Source: Burkholderiales bacterium (GTDB taxonomy: Bacteria > Pseudomonadota > Gammaproteobacteria > Burkholderiales > Ga0077523). From it: 44,873 nucleotides of DNA. Under the pieces are notes generated by a model. That model made no database searches, was not told where the DNA came from, and saw only the letters and a list, made by a program, of their open reading frames with translations. Both the position numbers and the translations under genes were made by a program. Shown here piece after piece: positions 26,901 through 34,771 of this stretch. The DNA lies in contig JALHMS010000032.1 in assembly GCA_022843925.1 (NCBI GenBank), positions 4,620 through 49,492 on the forward strand, given 5' to 3'. Numbering within the stretch: the stretch's first letter is position 1; each line of letters opens with the position of its first letter.

Positions 26901-27482
26901 GAGGCGACCTTCGTTCGAGGCGCGAATGCGGGCGGAAATCGTCTTCGCATCGTACGACCGCACCCCGTCTCCCACGCAGATGTAGTCCTTGGACAGCGAG
27001 AACCGGGCCGCATTGAGGCTCGCGAGGGTGATCGGGCGCCACACGGGATCCGGAAGGCGGGACCACTCGCCGTTGTCGCGGCCGATCGCATAGAGCTTCC
27101 AGGTCTTGGTGGCGCAGCGCATGCCTTCATGCGTGATGTTGTCGACGCCACCCGCGGTGCGGACGAGCAGGGTGTAGCGCACGATGCCGTCGCTGCCCTG
27201 GGTCACCGAGTTGGGGGCTATCGCGAATCGATGAACCCCCAGGTTTCGCACCTTGAACGATAGCCACTCGTCGGGAAGCGATGTCGCCGGCAGGTCGACA
27301 TGGGGGTTCTCGCGCGGCACGTCCTTGGTGATGCTGAACCGCTCGTCGACCTCGTTCGTCCGGACGTACCCCTGCTGGGCACGCTCCTCCGGCGTGTCTT
27401 CGCGCGGCTTCATGTTCGAACAACCCTCCGTCGCCGCAACGGCAACGAGTGCGACGATCGCGGGCCATGCGGATATCTGCAT
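26883..27482 (-). CDS. CNP1-like family (probable lipoprotein)
   Basis: A 199-residue exported protein. A hydrophobic leader (MQISAWPAIVALVAVAA) is followed by TEGCSN, a non-canonical but possible lipobox. The rest matches the CNP1-like family: PDEWLSFKVRNLGVHRFAIA, GIVRYTLLVRTAGGVDNITHEG, CATKTWKLYAIGRDNGEW, WRPITLASLNAARFSLSKDY. The function is unknown; the family takes its name from a cryptic neisserial protein. It starts 5 bp after the DUF3501 stop, so it is last in the rubrerythrin operon. The final five codons are the first unit of a 15-bp tandem repeat. Confidence 0.87.
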   Translation of the reverse strand: MQISAWPAIVALVAVAATEGCSNMKPREDTPEERAQQGYVRTNEVDERFSITKDVPRENPHVDLPATSLPDEWLSFKVRNLGVHRFAIAPNSVTQGSDGIVRYTLLVRTAGGVDNITHEGMRCATKTWKLYAIGRDNGEWSRLPDPVWRPITLASLNAARFSLSKDYICVGDGVRSYDAKTISARIRASNEGRLYLMVR

Positions 27483-27487
27483 GTTCT

Positions 27488-28075
27488 TCAGAACGAGAGA
27501 TCCCCAAGAAGCGATTCGCGGATCGCGGACGGCACCGGCTCCAGGGCCGTGGCGTACTCGGGATGATCGACGCCGATCCCCAGGGCCGCACCGTCGCGCA
27601 ACGATGTCTTCATCGTCGGCGTGAGTTCGAATCGGAGGAAATGCACGGAGGACGTCTTCTCGTCGTTCTCGCGTTCGAGATCCTCGTCGGCCAACGCGTA
27701 AACCTTGTCGTGCCCGGCCACCCGCACCCACACCTTGTCTTCGACGCCCTTCAGCACCGCGAGGCGGCGCCTGCGCTCCTCCACCTCGGGGTACTCGATG
27801 AGCATCGTCGCCTTCCAGTTGCTACCGTCGGGCACCAACGGATTGTACGCGTCGAGCTCGCCCTGGATGCCCTCCTCCTCGAAGATCTTCTCGATGCGCA
27901 GCATCTCCTGGATCTGGTATCGGAGCGTCAGCTCGTCCTCGAAGATCAGCGTGAGGTTGTCGCCCAGGTAGACCTTGCGGGCCTTTTTGTGCGTCATGAC
28001 CTTCGCGCGGAACTCGTTGCGGTTGCGGGCGTAGGCCTCGAGGGTCATCAGACTTTCGCGGGTGATCGATGGCAT
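27488..28075 (-). CDS. DUF3501 family protein
   Basis: A 195-residue soluble protein with the DUF3501 pattern: MPSITRESLMTLEAYARNR, HKKARKVYLGDNLTLIFEDE, TLRYQIQEMLRIEKIFEEEG, ELDAYNPLVPDGSNWKATM and FLRFELTPTMKTSLRDGAA. Biochemical role unknown. It is 37 bp after the Fe-S oxidoreductase gene; rubrerythrin, Fe-S oxidoreductase and DUF3501 recur together in proteobacteria (from general knowledge), which suggests one pathway, probably peroxide or metal redox related. ATG 28075 is preferred over ATG 28084 because AAGAGA is correctly spaced before it. Confidence 0.88.
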   Translation of the reverse strand: MPSITRESLMTLEAYARNRNEFRAKVMTHKKARKVYLGDNLTLIFEDELTLRYQIQEMLRIEKIFEEEGIQGELDAYNPLVPDGSNWKATMLIEYPEVEERRRRLAVLKGVEDKVWVRVAGHDKVYALADEDLERENDEKTSSVHFLRFELTPTMKTSLRDGAALGIGVDHPEYATALEPVPSAIRESLLGDLSF

Positions 28076-28112
28076 GGCGTGCATTCTCTTGGTTCCGGAT
28101 GGGCAGGCAGGG

Positions 28113-29435
28113 TCAGAGACCGTAGGCGATGCGGACCAGCGTGAGCGGATGCTGCTTGTCCGCGGATGTCTTGCCCATGCCCTGCATGATGTGGCGGCCG
28201 GCGATGGCGCAGTCGGAGCTGACATAGTCGGGAGCGGGTGCGGCCATCGCCTTGAACACCGGACGGCCGATCTTCATCGACCCTTCGAAGTATTCCGACT
28301 TCACGCCCCAGGTCCCGTCGTGACCGGAGCATCGCTCCACGACAGTGACCTTGGTGTCCGGCACGAGTTCGAACATCTCGCGCGTCTTCTGACCCATGTT
28401 CTGCACCCGGAGATGGCAGGGGATGTGGTACGACACCTTGCCGAGGGGCTTCGAGAAGTCGGTCTTCAACAGACCGTCCTTGTGCCTCAGGACCAGGTAC
28501 TCGAACGGATCGAACATCGCGTCCTTCACGAGCTGCACGTCGGCGTCGTCCGGGAACATGAGCGGCAGTTCCTGCTTGAACATCAACGTACAGGACGGGA
28601 CCGCGGTCAGGATCGCGTAGCCCTCCCTCGCGAGCTTCGCGAGCACGGGGATGTTGCCGTTCTTCAGGCGCTCCACCGCGTCGAGATCGCCCAGCTCCAG
28701 CTTGGGCATGCCGCAGCAGTTCTCCTTCTCGACGACGACGTGCGGAATCTCGTTGTGCTTGAGGATGCGGATGAGATCGTGTCCGATGCCGGGTTCGTTG
28801 TAGTTCACGTAGCAGGTCGAGAAGATCGCCACCTTGCCTGGCGTCTGCTTGCCGGGCTTCACCGGGAAGGAGGCATCGGGCTTCGCCGTGCTGCGGAACT
28901 TCGCGCTGTCGTACTCCGGCAGCTGACGGTCCTTGTGGATGTGCAGCACGTCGTCCATCAACTTCCGCGTGGCCGGCGTGCGGTTCACCTTGTTCACGAT
29001 CTCGACGACGACCGGGATCGACGCGAGCTTGCCCAGGGTGTCGGTGGACGAGAGCAGCTTGTCGCGGAAGGTGACCTCGCCCTTCTTGAACTTCACCGCC
29101 TTGGCCCGGAGCATCAGGTGCGGGAAGTCCACGTTCCATTCGTGCGGCGGCACGTACGGACACTTCGTCATGTAACAGAGGTCGCACAGGAAGCACTGGT
29201 CGACGACCTTCCAGTAGTCGGCCTTTGCCACACCTTCGACTTCCATGGTCGGGTTGTCGTCGACCAGATCGAAGAGGGTCGGAAAGGAATTGCACAGGCT
29301 CACGCAGCGGCGGCAGCCGTGGCAGATGTCGTACACGCGCTCCAACTCGCCGAAGAGATCCTCTTCGTCGAAGAACTTGGGATTCTTCCAGTCGATGGGG
29401 TGGCGGGTCGGGGCTTCGAGGCTGCCTTCACGCAT
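28113..29435 (-). CDS. GlpC/HdrD-like Fe-S oxidoreductase
   Basis: A 440-residue protein with an N-terminal pair of [4Fe-4S] motifs, [15 protein letters not shown] (residues ~40-55) and [17 protein letters not shown] (~82-98), and two C-terminal CCG-type domains ([13 protein letters not shown] and [11 protein letters not shown], with partner cysteines [11 protein letters not shown] and [11 protein letters not shown]). The second CCG motif reads CSG, so one cysteine is replaced. The layout is that of glycerol-3-phosphate dehydrogenase subunit C and heterodisulfide reductase D, which pass electrons to or from quinones or disulfides. No TM segment is seen. Between rubrerythrin and DUF3501 it may feed electrons to rubrerythrin, which here lacks its own rubredoxin domain. 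That role is inferred. Confidence 0.9.
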   Translation of the reverse strand: MREGSLEAPTRHPIDWKNPKFFDEEDLFGELERVYDICHGCRRCVSLCNSFPTLFDLVDDNPTMEVEGVAKADYWKVVDQCFLCDLCYMTKCPYVPPHEWNVDFPHLMLRAKAVKFKKGEVTFRDKLLSSTDTLGKLASIPVVVEIVNKVNRTPATRKLMDDVLHIHKDRQLPEYDSAKFRSTAKPDASFPVKPGKQTPGKVAIFSTCYVNYNEPGIGHDLIRILKHNEIPHVVVEKENCCGMPKLELGDLDAVERLKNGNIPVLAKLAREGYAILTAVPSCTLMFKQELPLMFPDDADVQLVKDAMFDPFEYLVLRHKDGLLKTDFSKPLGKVSYHIPCHLRVQNMGQKTREMFELVPDTKVTVVERCSGHDGTWGVKSEYFEGSMKIGRPVFKAMAAPAPDYVSSDCAIAGRHIMQGMGKTSADKQHPLTLVRIAYGL

Positions 29436-29480
29436 GGCGGGAATCCTGGGAAGAATCGGGGCAGGAAAGGAAATCATGGG

Positions 29481-29515
29481 CGCCGCGGGCCGGCAGGACG
29501 CCGGCCATCGCGGCG
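29481..29515 (-). promoter_or_regulatory. Strong intercistronic hairpin after rubrerythrin
   Basis: CGCCGCG-GGCCGGC / GCCGGCC-AT-CGCGGCG forms two 7-bp stems, a 5-nt loop (AGGAC) and a 2-nt bulge, inside the 126-bp gap between rubrerythrin and the Fe-S oxidoreductase gene. There is no T-run, so it is more likely an mRNA processing or stability hairpin than a terminator. Confidence 0.6.
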
Positions 29516-29561
29516 GAGGAGACGCGCAGCGCCCCCTCCATCACTGCGGCTGCGGTCGGGC

Positions 29562-29981
29562 TCAGTCGGCCAGCGCGTCCAGGGCCTTCTGGAAGCGGTT
29601 GGCATGGGAGCGTTCCGCCTTCGCGAGGGTCTCGAACCAGTCGGCGATCTCGTCGAAGCCTTCGCCGCGGGCCGTCTTCGCCATGCCCGGGTACATGTCG
29701 GTGTACTCGTGCGTCTCGCCGGCAACGGCGGCCTTCAGGTTGTCGCGCGAGGCGCCGATCGGGAGGCCCGTGGCGGGGTCGCCCACCTGCTCCAGGTACT
29801 CCAGATGGCCGTGGGCGTGGCCGGTCTCGCCTTCCGCGGTGGAGCGGAACAGCGCGGCGACGTCGTTCTGGCCTTCGATGTCGGCCTTGTTTGCGAAGTA
29901 CAGGTAGCGACGGTTGGCCTGGGATTCGCCGGCGAATGCCGCCTTCAGATTGTCTTCGGTCTTGGAACCCTTGAGTTGCAT
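29562..29981 (-). CDS. Rubrerythrin (diiron domain only)
   Basis: A 139-residue four-helix-bundle diiron protein. Ligand motifs: [44 protein letters not shown] and [15 protein letters not shown]. The C-terminal rubredoxin domain of classical rubrerythrin (two CxxC) is missing, so it needs an external electron donor, perhaps the Fe-S oxidoreductase encoded next. Rubrerythrins reduce H2O2 to water in the cytoplasm. GGAGGCAAG precedes ATG 29981. The gene has a near-consensus promoter ~200 bp upstream with an inverted repeat at the start of the transcript. Confidence 0.93.
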   Translation of the reverse strand: MQLKGSKTEDNLKAAFAGESQANRRYLYFANKADIEGQNDVAALFRSTAEGETGHAHGHLEYLEQVGDPATGLPIGASRDNLKAAVAGETHEYTDMYPGMAKTARGEGFDEIADWFETLAKAERSHANRFQKALDALAD

Positions 29982-30159
29982 GGCTGCTTGCCTCCGGATT
30001 GCATTCTTGGAACGGGATCGCCGGACACAGGGAAGATGGGCCCGGCGCGAAAAGCGCGGTCGAGAACCAATGAATCGCCGGACGGGGTGTCTCGAAACGC
30101 CTACCCACGAAGCACTGGTGGGCGAAAGCGCACGTCTCGTAGCACTCCGCTGCGATAAA

Positions 30160-30174
30160 TTAGACTAAATCTAA
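30160..30174. promoter_or_regulatory. Operator-like 7-1-7 inverted repeat (Fur/PerR-box-like)
   Basis: TTAGACT-A-AATCTAA is a 15-bp 7-1-7 inverted repeat with 6 of 7 pairs matching. It lies in the first ~20 nt of the predicted rubrerythrin transcript. The geometry recalls Fur/PerR-family boxes; the binding protein is not known. Confidence 0.55.
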
Positions 30175-30185
30175 ACCGTGAACGA

Positions 30186-30215
30186 AGTATAGACAGCGCG
30201 TCCGACGAGTGTCAA
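30186..30215 (-). promoter_or_regulatory. Near-consensus sigma-70 promoter of the rubrerythrin operon
   Basis: Minus-strand TTGACA (30215-30210), an 18-bp spacer and TATACT (30191-30186). Transcription would start near 30179, giving a leader of about 195 nt before rubrerythrin. It is the best -35/-10 pair noticed in the window. Confidence 0.8.
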
Positions 30216-30263
30216 ACCTCCCGATTCGACAATCGCCCCCCGGAGGCGGCGATGCGGACGACC

Positions 30264-31046
30264 TCAGGGGAATGCGACGAAGACCTGCGATCCGAGCGGC
30301 AGGAATGCCCGCTCGACGACCGCAAGCGCCACGTCGCAGCGGCCATCGCGATCGACGGGTCCGATCCGATGGACGAGCCCGTGGAGCGGAACACCCGGTG
30401 CGCCCACGGGCGACACGCCAGCCCGCCGACCCGGCCGCAAGCCGGGCACGGCGCGACAAGACACCGACGCCACGACCTCGAGTCGGGCGTCGTCCTCCAC
30501 TTCCACTGCCGGGTCTCCGGCGCGGACGATGTCTCCGGTTTGCACGGCGACCCGCGCAATGCGCCCGCGCGCCGGTGCCCGCAGCGCCGCGGCATCGCGG
30601 GAGAGCGTGGCGAAGCGGGCCCGCGTACCGGCGTCCGCGCGGACGATCTCCGCCTCCAGCACGGCGGTTCTCAGCGCCGCCATCGATTCGTCCGCCGTCA
30701 CGGAGGGGGAGAACGCCCGGAGTTCATCGGTGCGCATGTAGTTCCCGATCTCGGCGAGGCGCCGCTCGGCCGCGCCCAGATCGTCTGCGGCATCCGCGAG
30801 GGCTGCCTCGTAGGGGGCCGGATCGACGACGGCGATCACCTGATCGGCGATCACCCGGCCGCCGGGTGCGACCAGCACTTCGCGCACCTGCCCGCCCACC
30901 GCGAACCGCGCGGTCCAGCGCACCGCCGCCCGCACTTCGCCTGGCCACGCGGTAGGCACGGCGGCAGACGGACGCCCGCCGGCGGCGCACGCGGACAACG
31001 ACAGGATGGCGATCAGGCAGACGGACTGCCGGTGGAAGCGGAACAT
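30264..31046 (-). CDS. HlyD-like periplasmic adaptor lipoprotein (orphan)
   Basis: A 260-residue protein with a lipoprotein signal (LIAILSLSACAAG). It shows the membrane-fusion protein layout: the first lipoyl half (FAVGGQVREVLVAPGGRVIA, VVDPAPYEAAL), a helical hairpin (~90-165, ALADAADDLGAAERRL ... EIVRADAGTRARFATLS), the second lipoyl half (LRAPARGRIARVAVQTGDIV) and a beta-barrel with FLPLGSQVFVAF at the end. Such adaptors link RND, ABC or MFS pumps to the outer membrane channel. Neither pump nor channel gene is adjacent and the protein is shorter than typical RND adaptors. ATG 31046 chosen by the signal peptide. Confidence 0.8.
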   Translation of the reverse strand: MFRFHRQSVCLIAILSLSACAAGGRPSAAVPTAWPGEVRAAVRWTARFAVGGQVREVLVAPGGRVIADQVIAVVDPAPYEAALADAADDLGAAERRLAEIGNYMRTDELRAFSPSVTADESMAALRTAVLEAEIVRADAGTRARFATLSRDAAALRAPARGRIARVAVQTGDIVRAGDPAVEVEDDARLEVVASVSCRAVPGLRPGRRAGVSPVGAPGVPLHGLVHRIGPVDRDGRCDVALAVVERAFLPLGSQVFVAFP

Positions 31047-31296
31047 GGTTGGCACAGGGAGATTCGCGACGGATGGAGCGCGCGGATGATGGCACCGCGG
31101 CGCATCGCAACGCAAAGCCGTTGTCGGCGGCTGCACGCCCACGGGCACCGTCCGGCCCATCGATGCAGACCGTGCCTGACGGATCGACGGGCCGGCGATC
31201 GTCGACGCACAGCCGCAACCCTGCGCTGCTACCCTCGGGGTCACGTGATCGCCCGGCATTCCGTCCGTGGCGTCGCTCGAAATGGAGTGTGACTCG

Positions 31297-32244
31297 ATGC
31301 AGAAGCGCAAGCTCGGACGATCCGGACTCACCGTCGCCCCCCTCGCCTTCGGCGGCAACGTGCTCGGCTGGACGGCCGACGAGACCACGTCGTTCGCCCT
31401 GCTCGACGCGTTCGTCGACGCAGGCTTCGACCTGATCGACACCGCCGACATGTACTCCGCCTGGGTGCCCGGTCACACGGGTGGCGAGTCCGAGACCGTG
31501 CTCGGGCGCTGGCTCGCGAAGCGCGGCCGCCGCGACGACGTCGTGATCGCAACGAAGGTCGGGATGGCGATGGGCGACGGCAGCAAGGGGCTCTCGCGCG
31601 ATCACATCCTGCGATCCGCCGAAGCCTCGTTGCGACGCCTGCAGACGGACCACATCGACCTCTACCAGTCGCACATCGACGATGCGGACGTGCCGCTCGA
31701 CGAAACGCTGGAGGCGCACGCGCGCCTCGTCCACGACGGCAAGGTGCGCGTGATCGGCGCGTCCAACCACACCGGGCCGCGCCTCACGGAGGCCCTCGCC
31801 GTCAGTGCCCGCCTCGGGCTCCCGCGGTACGAGGCGCTGCAGCCGCACTACAACTTGCTGGAACGCACCGAGTACGAGAAGAACCTGGCCCCCGTCGCCG
31901 TCGCCGAGGACGTCGGCGTCATCGCGTACTTCCCGCTCGCCAGCGGCTTCCTCACCGGCAAGTACCGGACGGAGGCCGACTTCGCGAAGAGCCCGCGCGG
32001 CGCGTGGGTGCAGAAGTACCTCGACGATCGCGGCCGCCTCGTGCTGGCAGCCCTCGATGCGGTGGCCGCCAAACACACCGCGACGCCGGCGCAGGTGGCG
32101 CTCGCGTGGCTGATGACCCGGCCGGGCATCGTCGCGCCGATCGCCAGCGCCACCTCCGTGGCGCAGCTCATCGAGATCCTCGGGGCAGCGACGCTGCAAC
32201 TCGATACCGCGGACATCGTCGCACTCGAGACCGCGAGCGCCTGA
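31297..32244 (+). CDS. Aldo/keto reductase
   Basis: A 315-residue TIM-barrel NADPH oxidoreductase of the YajO/Tas-like group. It starts MQKRKLGRSGLTVAPLAFGG. Catalytic tetrad residues are visible: Asp and Tyr in LIDTADMYSAW, Lys in VIATKVG, His in DLYQSHIDD. The cofactor end is seen in VAPIASATSVAQLIEI. It reduces aldehydes or ketones; substrate unknown. GGAGTG precedes ATG 31297. It is divergent from the HlyD-like gene and convergent with the MFS gene. Confidence 0.94.
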   Translation: MQKRKLGRSGLTVAPLAFGGNVLGWTADETTSFALLDAFVDAGFDLIDTADMYSAWVPGHTGGESETVLGRWLAKRGRRDDVVIATKVGMAMGDGSKGLSRDHILRSAEASLRRLQTDHIDLYQSHIDDADVPLDETLEAHARLVHDGKVRVIGASNHTGPRLTEALAVSARLGLPRYEALQPHYNLLERTEYEKNLAPVAVAEDVGVIAYFPLASGFLTGKYRTEADFAKSPRGAWVQKYLDDRGRLVLAALDAVAAKHTATPAQVALAWLMTRPGIVAPIASATSVAQLIEILGAATLQLDTADIVALETASA

Positions 32245-32328
32245 GCACCGGCGGCAGCCCCGTCGACCGTCGTCGCCACGCGGACTTCGGCGAGCCGGCG
32301 GTGCACCGCGCTCAGGCGGCCTGCGGAT

Positions 32329-33549
32329 TCACGCCGCCGCCGTCCGCGCCCGGAGCGGCGCCTCCACGATGGGCAGGTTCACGACGGCCGCGCCCAGGGC
32401 CAATGCGATGTCGGCGTACCACATCCACGCGTAGCTGCCGGTGTTCACGACCGCGAGCCCGCCCAGCCACGCGCCGAAGAAGCCTCCGGTCTGGTGCGAG
32501 AGCAGCGTGAGCCCGAAGAGCGTGGCGAGGTACCGGGTGCCGAACAGCTTGCCGACGAGCCCGGCCGTGGGTGGCACGGTGGAGAGCCATGTGAAACCCA
32601 GCACGAGCGCGAACGCGTAGAAGGTGAGCGACGTCTTCGGCGCGGCGAGGTAGATGCCGATGGCGACGGCGCGCGTGGCGTACATCCAGAAGAGCAGATG
32701 CTTCATGCGGTAGACGTTGCCCAGCGCACCGGCCGTCAGGCTTCCCGCGATGTTCGCGAGGCCGATGATCGCGAGGGACGTCGCGGCCACGCCCGCGGAA
32801 AGCCCGCAGAGCTGGACCTCCCCCGGCAGATGCGTGACCAGGAACGCGACGTGGAAGCCGCAGGTGAAGAACCCGGCATGCAGGCACCAGTAGCTTCGAT
32901 CGCGCAGCGCGATGCGGAGCTGCTCGCGCATGCCCGGCCCCGGCGGCAGCGCCGCGTTCGACGAGGCCGCCTGGGCCGGCGTCTGGCGCAGCAGGCGCGC
33001 GAGCGGGATGGTCGCGAGCGTCGTCGCCGCCATGGTGAGCAGCGCCGAGACCCAGCCGAAGGCAGCGATGAGCACCTGGTTGAGCGGCGCGAACACGAAC
33101 TGCCCGAAGCTGCCGCCCGCATTGATGAAACCCGCCGCGAAGGCCCGCTTCTCCGGCGGCAGGCGGCGCGCGGTGGCGCCGATCAGGATCGAGAAGCTCC
33201 CGGCCCCCGCGCCGGCCGCGCTCATGAAACCCAGCGTGAGCAACAGGGCCCACTCGCCCTTCACGAACGGCGTGAGCGCCATGCCGAGCGCGAGCAGCAC
33301 GCCGCCCAGGGCCACGACGCGCGCCGTCCCGAAGCGATCCGCGACGGCGCCGAAGATCGGTTGCGACGCCCCCCAGGTGAACTGCCCCACCGCCATCGCG
33401 AAGCTGATCGCCACGACACCGAGGCCCGTCGACGTATTGAGCGGCGAGATGAAGAGACCCATGGACTGCCGGGTGCCCATCGTGATCATCAGGATGGCCG
33501 CCGAGGTGAGCATCACCGGCCAGATGGAGCGTGCGACAGTCGGATTCAT
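32329..33549 (-). CDS. MFS transporter (OFA/oxalate-formate antiporter-like)
   Basis: A 406-residue inner-membrane carrier with 12 predicted TM helices. MFS marks include GQFTWGASQPIFGAVADRFG (the loop 2-3 motif, here GAVADRFG) and GSFGQFVFAPLNQVLIA in the fifth helix region. The N-terminus MNPTVARSIWPVML and the SMGLFISPLN pattern recall monocarboxylate-type or OFA MFS proteins. Substrate unknown. Its ATG overlaps the marR stop (ATGA), so it is the second gene of a marR-transporter operon and probably under MarR control. Confidence 0.9.
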   Translation of the reverse strand: MNPTVARSIWPVMLTSAAILMITMGTRQSMGLFISPLNTSTGLGVVAISFAMAVGQFTWGASQPIFGAVADRFGTARVVALGGVLLALGMALTPFVKGEWALLLTLGFMSAAGAGAGSFSILIGATARRLPPEKRAFAAGFINAGGSFGQFVFAPLNQVLIAAFGWVSALLTMAATTLATIPLARLLRQTPAQAASSNAALPPGPGMREQLRIALRDRSYWCLHAGFFTCGFHVAFLVTHLPGEVQLCGLSAGVAATSLAIIGLANIAGSLTAGALGNVYRMKHLLFWMYATRAVAIGIYLAAPKTSLTFYAFALVLGFTWLSTVPPTAGLVGKLFGTRYLATLFGLTLLSHQTGGFFGAWLGGLAVVNTGSYAWMWYADIALALGAAVVNLPIVEAPLRARTAAA

Positions 33550-34025
33550 TCGTGGTCTCCCGGGCCCTCGGCGGGCCGGAACAGTGGCAGGGTGTCGTCG
33601 ACGAGTCGATGCAGCACGGCGAGCGATTCGTCGCCGATGGTCGACCGCACCTCCCCCTGGGCGCGGCGCCAGTGCGTCCGCGCAGCACGCCATGTCTCCT
33701 CGCCTGATGCCGTGATGCGGACGAGCCGACGGCGGGCGTCCTCCGGACTCGGCGTGACCTCCACCCAACCGGCCGCGATGAGCGGTGCGAGGTTGCGCGT
33801 CAGCGTGGTCCTGTCCATGTCGAGGCGACCCGCCAGATCGGTCATCGCAAGACCAGGATGGCCGCGCAGATTGGCGAGCAGCGAGAACTGCGTGACCCGC
33901 AGGCCGACGGCGGCAAGCGCATGGTCGTACACCGCGGTGACGCGGCGCGTGAGCCGGCGCAGACGGGAGCAGGTGCAGCCGGACAGACGGTCGTCGGCGT
34001 CGGGGATGGGGGATGGCGCTGCCAT
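33546..34025 (-). CDS. MarR family transcriptional regulator
   Basis: A 159-residue winged-helix regulator: CTCSRLRRLTRRVTAVYDHA (dimer helix), LRVTQFSLLANLRGHPGLA, the recognition helix MDRTTLTRNLAPL and the wing SPEDARRRLVRITASG. Two cysteines near the N-terminus (GCTCS) could sense oxidants, but this is speculative. It overlaps the MFS gene by 4 bp and sits 12 bp after a perfect 14-bp palindrome, so autorepression of the marR-MFS operon is likely. Confidence 0.93.
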   Translation of the reverse strand: MAAPSPIPDADDRLSGCTCSRLRRLTRRVTAVYDHALAAVGLRVTQFSLLANLRGHPGLAMTDLAGRLDMDRTTLTRNLAPLIAAGWVEVTPSPEDARRRLVRITASGEETWRAARTHWRRAQGEVRSTIGDESLAVLHRLVDDTLPLFRPAEGPGDHE

Positions 34026-34037
34026 GTCGCGGATTCT

Positions 34038-34051
34038 AGTGCATATGCACT
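34038..34051. promoter_or_regulatory. Perfect palindrome, likely MarR operator
   Basis: AGTGCATATGCACT is a perfect 14-bp palindrome ending 12 bp before the marR start codon. Its size, position and ATGCA core suit MarR-family autoregulation. Confidence 0.75.
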
Positions 34052-34148
34052 GATTCCGGCGACCGCGAACCTGCCGGACGCTGCCGCCGACGGGAATTTC
34101 GGACGGCGTCGATCCGAAGCCTGAGCTGCCGGACTTCCGAGGGCCGAC

Positions 34149-34754
34149 TCAATCGTCGGGCAGCAGATGCCCGAGCTTCACGCGCTTGGTGTCGAGGTAG
34201 CGCTCCGACTCGTCGTCGGCCGCGATGATGTGGGGAAGCCGCTGCGCCACTTCGATGCCGAGCGCCCGCAGGGCGGACACCTTCGCGGGATTGTTGGTGA
34301 GAAGGGCCACGCGCGTGATGCCTAGACCCCGCAGGATCTGCACCGCGGCATCGTAGGTGCGGAGGTCGGCGGGGAAGCCCAGCGCGTGATTCGCCTCGAC
34401 GGTGTCGTGGCCGGCGTCCTGCAGCCCGTACGCGCGGAGCTTGTGCGCGAGACCGATGCCGCGCCCTTCATGGTCGCGCAAGTAGACCACCGCGCCACGC
34501 CCCTCGGCCGCGATCCGGGCAAGGGCCAGATCGAGCTGCGGCCCGCAGTCGCAGCGGCGGGACCCGAAGACGTCGCCCGTCAGGCACTCGGAGTGCACGC
34601 GCACGAGCACCGGCGCCGCATCGAAGTCGTGGCCCATCGTGAGCGCGACGTGCTCGACCCCGGTGCCCACCACGCGCCAGACCTGCATGTCGAACTCGCC
34701 GTGCGGCGTGGGCAGCCGGGCGCTGGCCACCTGCTCCACCGCCGCCGACACCAT
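34149..34754 (-). CDS. ribA: GTP cyclohydrolase II
   Basis: A 201-residue single-domain RibA, first enzyme of riboflavin synthesis (GTP to 2,5-diamino-6-ribosylamino-pyrimidinone phosphate). Zinc-site cysteines: ECLTGDVFGSRRCDCGPQ. Catalytic region: YLRDHEGRGIGLAHKLRAY and DTVEANHALGF; GTP-binding LLTNNPAKVSAL. It is not fused to a RibB domain. It starts 17 bp after the fccB stop and is probably co-transcribed with the sulfide dehydrogenase genes rather than with other rib genes. Confidence 0.96.
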   Translation of the reverse strand: MVSAAVEQVASARLPTPHGEFDMQVWRVVGTGVEHVALTMGHDFDAAPVLVRVHSECLTGDVFGSRRCDCGPQLDLALARIAAEGRGAVVYLRDHEGRGIGLAHKLRAYGLQDAGHDTVEANHALGFPADLRTYDAAVQILRGLGITRVALLTNNPAKVSALRALGIEVAQRLPHIIAADDESERYLDTKRVKLGHLLPDD

Positions 34755-34771
34755 CGGATCGGATTCGGAGG

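Noticed and set aside
34755-34771. FMN riboswitch ahead of ribA
   Set aside because: Only 17 bp separate fccB from ribA; there is no room for an RFN element and none was seen upstream of fccA.
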